From positions 744,001-808,000 of the forward strand of contig OY970278.1 of NCBI GenBank assembly GCA_963715815.1: a DNA stretch of 64,000 nt. The letters run 5' to 3'. This document shows, in pieces, positions 61,441 through 64,000 of the stretch. The notes beneath the pieces were generated by a model. The model was given only the letters and a program-made list of their open reading frames with translations. It searched no databases and had not been told where the DNA came from. The stretch comes from JAFAMS01 sp963715815. Its GTDB lineage: Bacteria > Vulcanimicrobiota > Vulcanimicrobiia > Vulcanimicrobiales > Vulcanimicrobiaceae. The position numbers and the translations under genes are program-made. Position 1 is the stretch's first letter. Each line of letters opens with the position of its first letter.

Positions 61441-62392
61441 TTTGAGCAATATCATGCGCCTCCTCACGGCGCTGTCGGCAGTATTGCGCAGTTTCTTCCG
61501 AATAGCCGGAATCTGTGTCCGAGCATTCGACGAAACTCCCCGCAGCCGCGTCTCCCTCGTTCTTGCCTGCGCTCAACATCCCGAGCCGTAACTCCGACTT
61601 GCTCATGATCAAGAATGCGTCACCACGAATTACTTCCACATGATCGCTGCTATGACAGTGATCCGTATTCGCGATCGCTCCGAATGCAACTCGCCGTGCG
61701 AGGTCATAATGTTTGTCAGCGAATGCGGCTTTGCCAGCTACTACGTATGATTGAGCGAGCTGAGGACTACAGGACATACGGTAGGCATTAGGGTTCGGGC
61801 CGCCATGACTTATGTAATCGTCAAGCGCAGCTTCATAACCGCGCTCAAGTATGGGCGCCGGTACTGGGAAGGGTGCAATGTGTTTGACCCTTGCGTTTGC
61901 CTGCGCTGATCGTTCCCGAGCTGTTACGATCCGTTGTACTTTCGCATAAGCATCATAGTCCTGTTGCGAGTAGACGTCGCGCTCGTACGCATAACGATCA
62001 CTGCCACCCTCCGCCGGATGATAGCTTACGAGATCGCCGGAAACGAGTGAAAGCCGGTCATCTAGTTCGCCACAGTCTACGTGCTCTCGGCTCAAGACTA
62101 TAATCCTTGTACCGCGCTTCACTAGCTCTGGTCGAGGTTCATCGGGCCATAGCGGGATCTTACTGCCCCTGACTAGCCACGGTTCTCCGCGACAGAAGTT
62201 GGTTTGCGATGCAAATGTGTAGACGCCGTAGTCGCGAACGAGCATGTGCTTCGTCTTGGGGATCGGTCCGGGTCTCCCGAGATACTCAAGATTTTGCGTC
62301 GTCGAGCAGCCGAACAAAAGCACAGCATAACAAGTAACGGAAAGTTGAACGAGCTCGAGTATTGACCGTTGTGGAAACCTAATTGCGCGCAT
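61433..62392 (-). CDS. lipoprotein of unknown function
   Basis: 319 residues. The N-terminal signal ends in a lipobox (AVLLFGCSTT). The rest is mixed, with a helical repeat-like part near the C-terminus (QLAQSYVVAGKAAFADKHYD, LARRVAFGAIANTD), resembling a TPR hairpin. Several cysteines are present. Same strand and overlapping with the next exported gene, so one operon. Family not recognised. Confidence 0.55.
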   Translation of the reverse strand: MRAIRFPQRSILELVQLSVTCYAVLLFGCSTTQNLEYLGRPGPIPKTKHMLVRDYGVYTFASQTNFCRGEPWLVRGSKIPLWPDEPRPELVKRGTRIIVLSREHVDCGELDDRLSLVSGDLVSYHPAEGGSDRYAYERDVYSQQDYDAYAKVQRIVTARERSAQANARVKHIAPFPVPAPILERGYEAALDDYISHGGPNPNAYRMSCSPQLAQSYVVAGKAAFADKHYDLARRVAFGAIANTDHCHSSDHVEVIRGDAFLIMSKSELRLGMLSAGKNEGDAAAGSFVECSDTDSGYSEETAQYCRQRREEAHDIAQNG

Positions 62393-62412
62393 GCGTCAAA
62401 ATGTCAAAATAG

Positions 62413-62772
62413 TTAGTGCCGTTCATATCGCATGAGTTGCGGCTGAGCGCGCACGACGTCCAACTCCATCAGGCCGAGTTCGGCGTCATTCACGTGGAAA
62501 GACAACAATTGCTGCCTCGTCCTCTCGTAGTCTATACAACGTAATTCTTCGACCGCAACGGTCTTGGCCACAGCCGCTCGCAGAGATCCGGAAATACGCG
62601 CCGTATCGACATCACGCGAGTGCATATGCGCAAGGAGACAGTCCGCGTACGCGGCCTCGAATGGCTTGCTGAACAGCACCATCCCGATGCGTGGCGCAAG
62701 AAGTTGCGGCATCGTCGCTAGTAGAGCTCCCAGTGCAAAAACAAGCACATAGCTGAGAGGTCGTCTAATCAA
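62413..62772 (-). CDS. membrane-anchored protein of unknown function
   Basis: 119 residues. One N-terminal helix (LSYVLVFALGALLATMPQLL) is followed by a charged helical domain (SGSLRAAVAKTVAVEELRCI, LSFHVNDAELGLMELDVV). Between the peroxidase and lipoprotein genes on the same strand, about 20 bases from each. No family recognised. Confidence 0.5.
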   Translation of the reverse strand: MIRRPLSYVLVFALGALLATMPQLLAPRIGMVLFSKPFEAAYADCLLAHMHSRDVDTARISGSLRAAVAKTVAVEELRCIDYERTRQQLLSFHVNDAELGLMELDVVRAQPQLMRYERH

Positions 62773-62789
62773 ACGTTACCGGCGTCGCA

Positions 62790-64000
62790 TCAGAACGTGA
62801 GGGTCTTTATAAAGCTTTCCAAGTTGGTTACATCGTCCGGGCTAAGAAAACCGACGCGGCTAGCAGTTTCCTGGCTAAATGTCAGTCGCCGATAGAAATC
62901 GTTACGTTGCAGTGGCGTCATTTGACTCAGGTCGACGAGACTGAGCGGATCGAAATGAGCGACGATTGCATCTCGTAGTGTGGCCACTGAGCCCGAATGT
63001 CCATACGGAGCGGTCTTCTCGATGTTGAAGAGTGGGGGCGTTCTGAAGCGGTACAAATCCTTTGTGTTGAAGGTTGCGTTGTAGCGCCCGTAGTCGATTC
63101 CAAAGCCGTTCTTTCCAAACCCGAGCTGTGGGAACGCGACGGTGTGAAACTTGAAGTCGGAGAAGTACGGGCCCGAGTGGCACGTGATGCATCGACCGCT
63201 TCCGTAGAAGACGAGCGCCCCCCGTAGTTCCGATTCGGTGAGTTCACCGTTGTCGTAGGTAAAGCGTTCAAGTCGCGTTTGTTTGACACGGAAATTACTT
63301 CGTATGAATGATGCGATCGCACGCGCGAAATCGGTATAGGTCAGAGCTGACACGGGCTTGTGTAAATAGGCGGCAAGCCTGCGCGAAGCGTCAGGTTCAC
63401 CATTCTCAAGGTTGCGAGCGATCGCGGCGTAGACGATCCGCGCGTCCCGTACAGATTCGCGCTTATTTTGCCCAATGAAAGCGTCCGTGTCGTCCAGCAT
63501 CTCGCGTATCTCGACGACCGGCAAATGCGCGGCTGTTACGAGCGGATCGTTAGATGGTGGCGCGGATCCAAACTGACTGATGACCTTCCCGTTAACAAGA
63601 CTGATTCGGCCGTCCCAAAAGAAGACGTTGAAGCCCTTCCCTCCGCGTCCCCAGAAGGGGAGTGTCTTACGGCCGAGGAGCTTCGCCCCGCTAAGCAATC
63701 GACTTGGACCCGCGCCCATTCCCCCGATCGCGGCTGCATTGGGTATGCCATCGGAGGAACCGAATTTGTCTTGGTGACACGTTTGACACGAGATGTTCCC
63801 GTTAAGGCTAAGCTTCGTACTCGCGAAGATCGTCTTGCCGATTGGCACCAATTCGGGATCAGGATTTTGATATAGATCGCGCGCATGCTCGAAGCCGCCG
63901 GCTACGATTTGCTGGCGTAATATAGCCTGAATCCCTTCGCCCATCGGCGCTGCAGCGAGAGGCGCGAGGAAAATCAGGCCAACGAATAAGCTAGTACTTA
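62790..64000 (-). CDS. di-haem cytochrome c peroxidase / MauG-family protein, start outside window
   Basis: At least 403 residues. Two haem-binding sites, SCQTCHQDKFG and RCITCHSGPYF, with the conserved PPLFNIEKTAPYGHSGSVAT and FRTPPLFN blocks. These periplasmic enzymes reduce peroxide or oxidise protein residues using c-type haems. The frame is open to the window edge with a signal peptide (SLFVGLIFLAPLAAAP), so only a few residues are missing. It appears to be the first gene of the minus-strand set 60360-64000. Confidence 0.85.
   Translation of the reverse strand, partial: STSLFVGLIFLAPLAAAPMGEGIQAILRQQIVAGGFEHARDLYQNPDPELVPIGKTIFASTKLSLNGNISCQTCHQDKFGSSDGIPNAAAIGGMGAGPSRLLSGAKLLGRKTLPFWGRGGKGFNVFFWDGRISLVNGKVISQFGSAPPSNDPLVTAAHLPVVEIREMLDDTDAFIGQNKRESVRDARIVYAAIARNLENGEPDASRRLAAYLHKPVSALTYTDFARAIASFIRSNFRVKQTRLERFTYDNGELTESELRGALVFYGSGRCITCHSGPYFSDFKFHTVAFPQLGFGKNGFGIDYGRYNATFNTKDLYRFRTPPLFNIEKTAPYGHSGSVATLRDAIVAHFDPLSLVDLSQMTPLQRNDFYRRLTFSQETASRVGFLSPDDVTNLESFIKTLTF

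Noticed and set aside
1..64000. tRNA, rRNA, insertion sequence, phage integrase
   Set aside because: Looked for by eye on both strands; no tRNA cloverleaf, rRNA core sequence, transposase or integrase was recognised. Short RNAs could be missed without a covariance search.

Overview
The window reads as a chromosomal segment of an uncultivated, GC-rich, diderm soil-type bacterium. An outer-membrane-type RND efflux system and lipoproteins argue for two membranes. A Firmicutes-like pyrKDFE operon, a coproheme decarboxylase (ChdC/HemQ), a homodimeric pyruvate dehydrogenase E1 and a DUF1800/DUF1501 pair are a mixture compatible with lineages such as Candidatus Eremiobacterota. That placement is inference; no rRNA or tRNA gene was recognised here.

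Layout, left part (1-51.2 kb, dense housekeeping-type genes). 1-2.3 kb: DUF1800/DUF1501 secreted pair. 2.5-3.9 kb: polyhydroxyalkanoate (PHA) cluster: MaoC/PhaJ-type hydratase, PhaQ-type PadR repressor, phasin-like protein, with the same 21-bp motif in front of both transcription units. 3.9-6 kb: GNAT, metallo-hydrolase, stress protein. 6-9.6 kb: response regulator, histidine kinase, adhesin-like exported protein and NTF2-like protein on the minus strand. 10-15.8 kb: pyrK-pyrD-pyrF-pyrE-hisC-GNAT-AI-2E permease. 17.3-21.1 kb, minus strand: DUF5679, nrdR (with its own NrdR box), dut, panE, argS. 21.2-32.6 kb: dprA, chdC, RND efflux pair, PEBP protein, aceE-aceF. 32.6-43 kb: PDZ/GAF membrane protein, glutathionyl-hydroquinone reductase, aminotransferase, a probable selenoprotein, cupins/pirin, a NiCoT-SDR reading frame. 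42.4-51.2 kb: TRAP transporter, prolyl oligopeptidase, small genes.

The most notable item is 37204-37956. A glutaredoxin-like domain joined to a DinB-like domain is interrupted by a single in-frame TGA exactly where the first cysteine of the CxxC site belongs (UxxC). A 7-bp hairpin with a GUU loop starts 16 nt after the TGA, the geometry of a bacterial SECIS element. TGA is an ordinary stop elsewhere in the window.

Right part (51.2-64 kb, accessory character). comM is cut off at its 5' end next to a cluster of hairpin-containing repeat modules. After that come mostly unrecognised genes: a winged-helix-like pair, broken ORFs, HTH proteins, an unknown three-gene set, and a run of secreted proteins and lipoproteins next to a di-haem cytochrome c peroxidase that runs off the window. 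This may be a genomic island or an assembly join at the repeats.

A caution applies throughout. Many genes that should be intact (pyrF, pyrE, hisC, dprA, the RND permease, dctM, the AI-2E and EamA permeases, and several right-hand genes) are split by single-base frameshifts, mostly +1 and often in short homopolymers. This looks like residual indel error of a long-read assembly rather than mass gene decay, so I annotate these as full-length genes with the shift positions noted.
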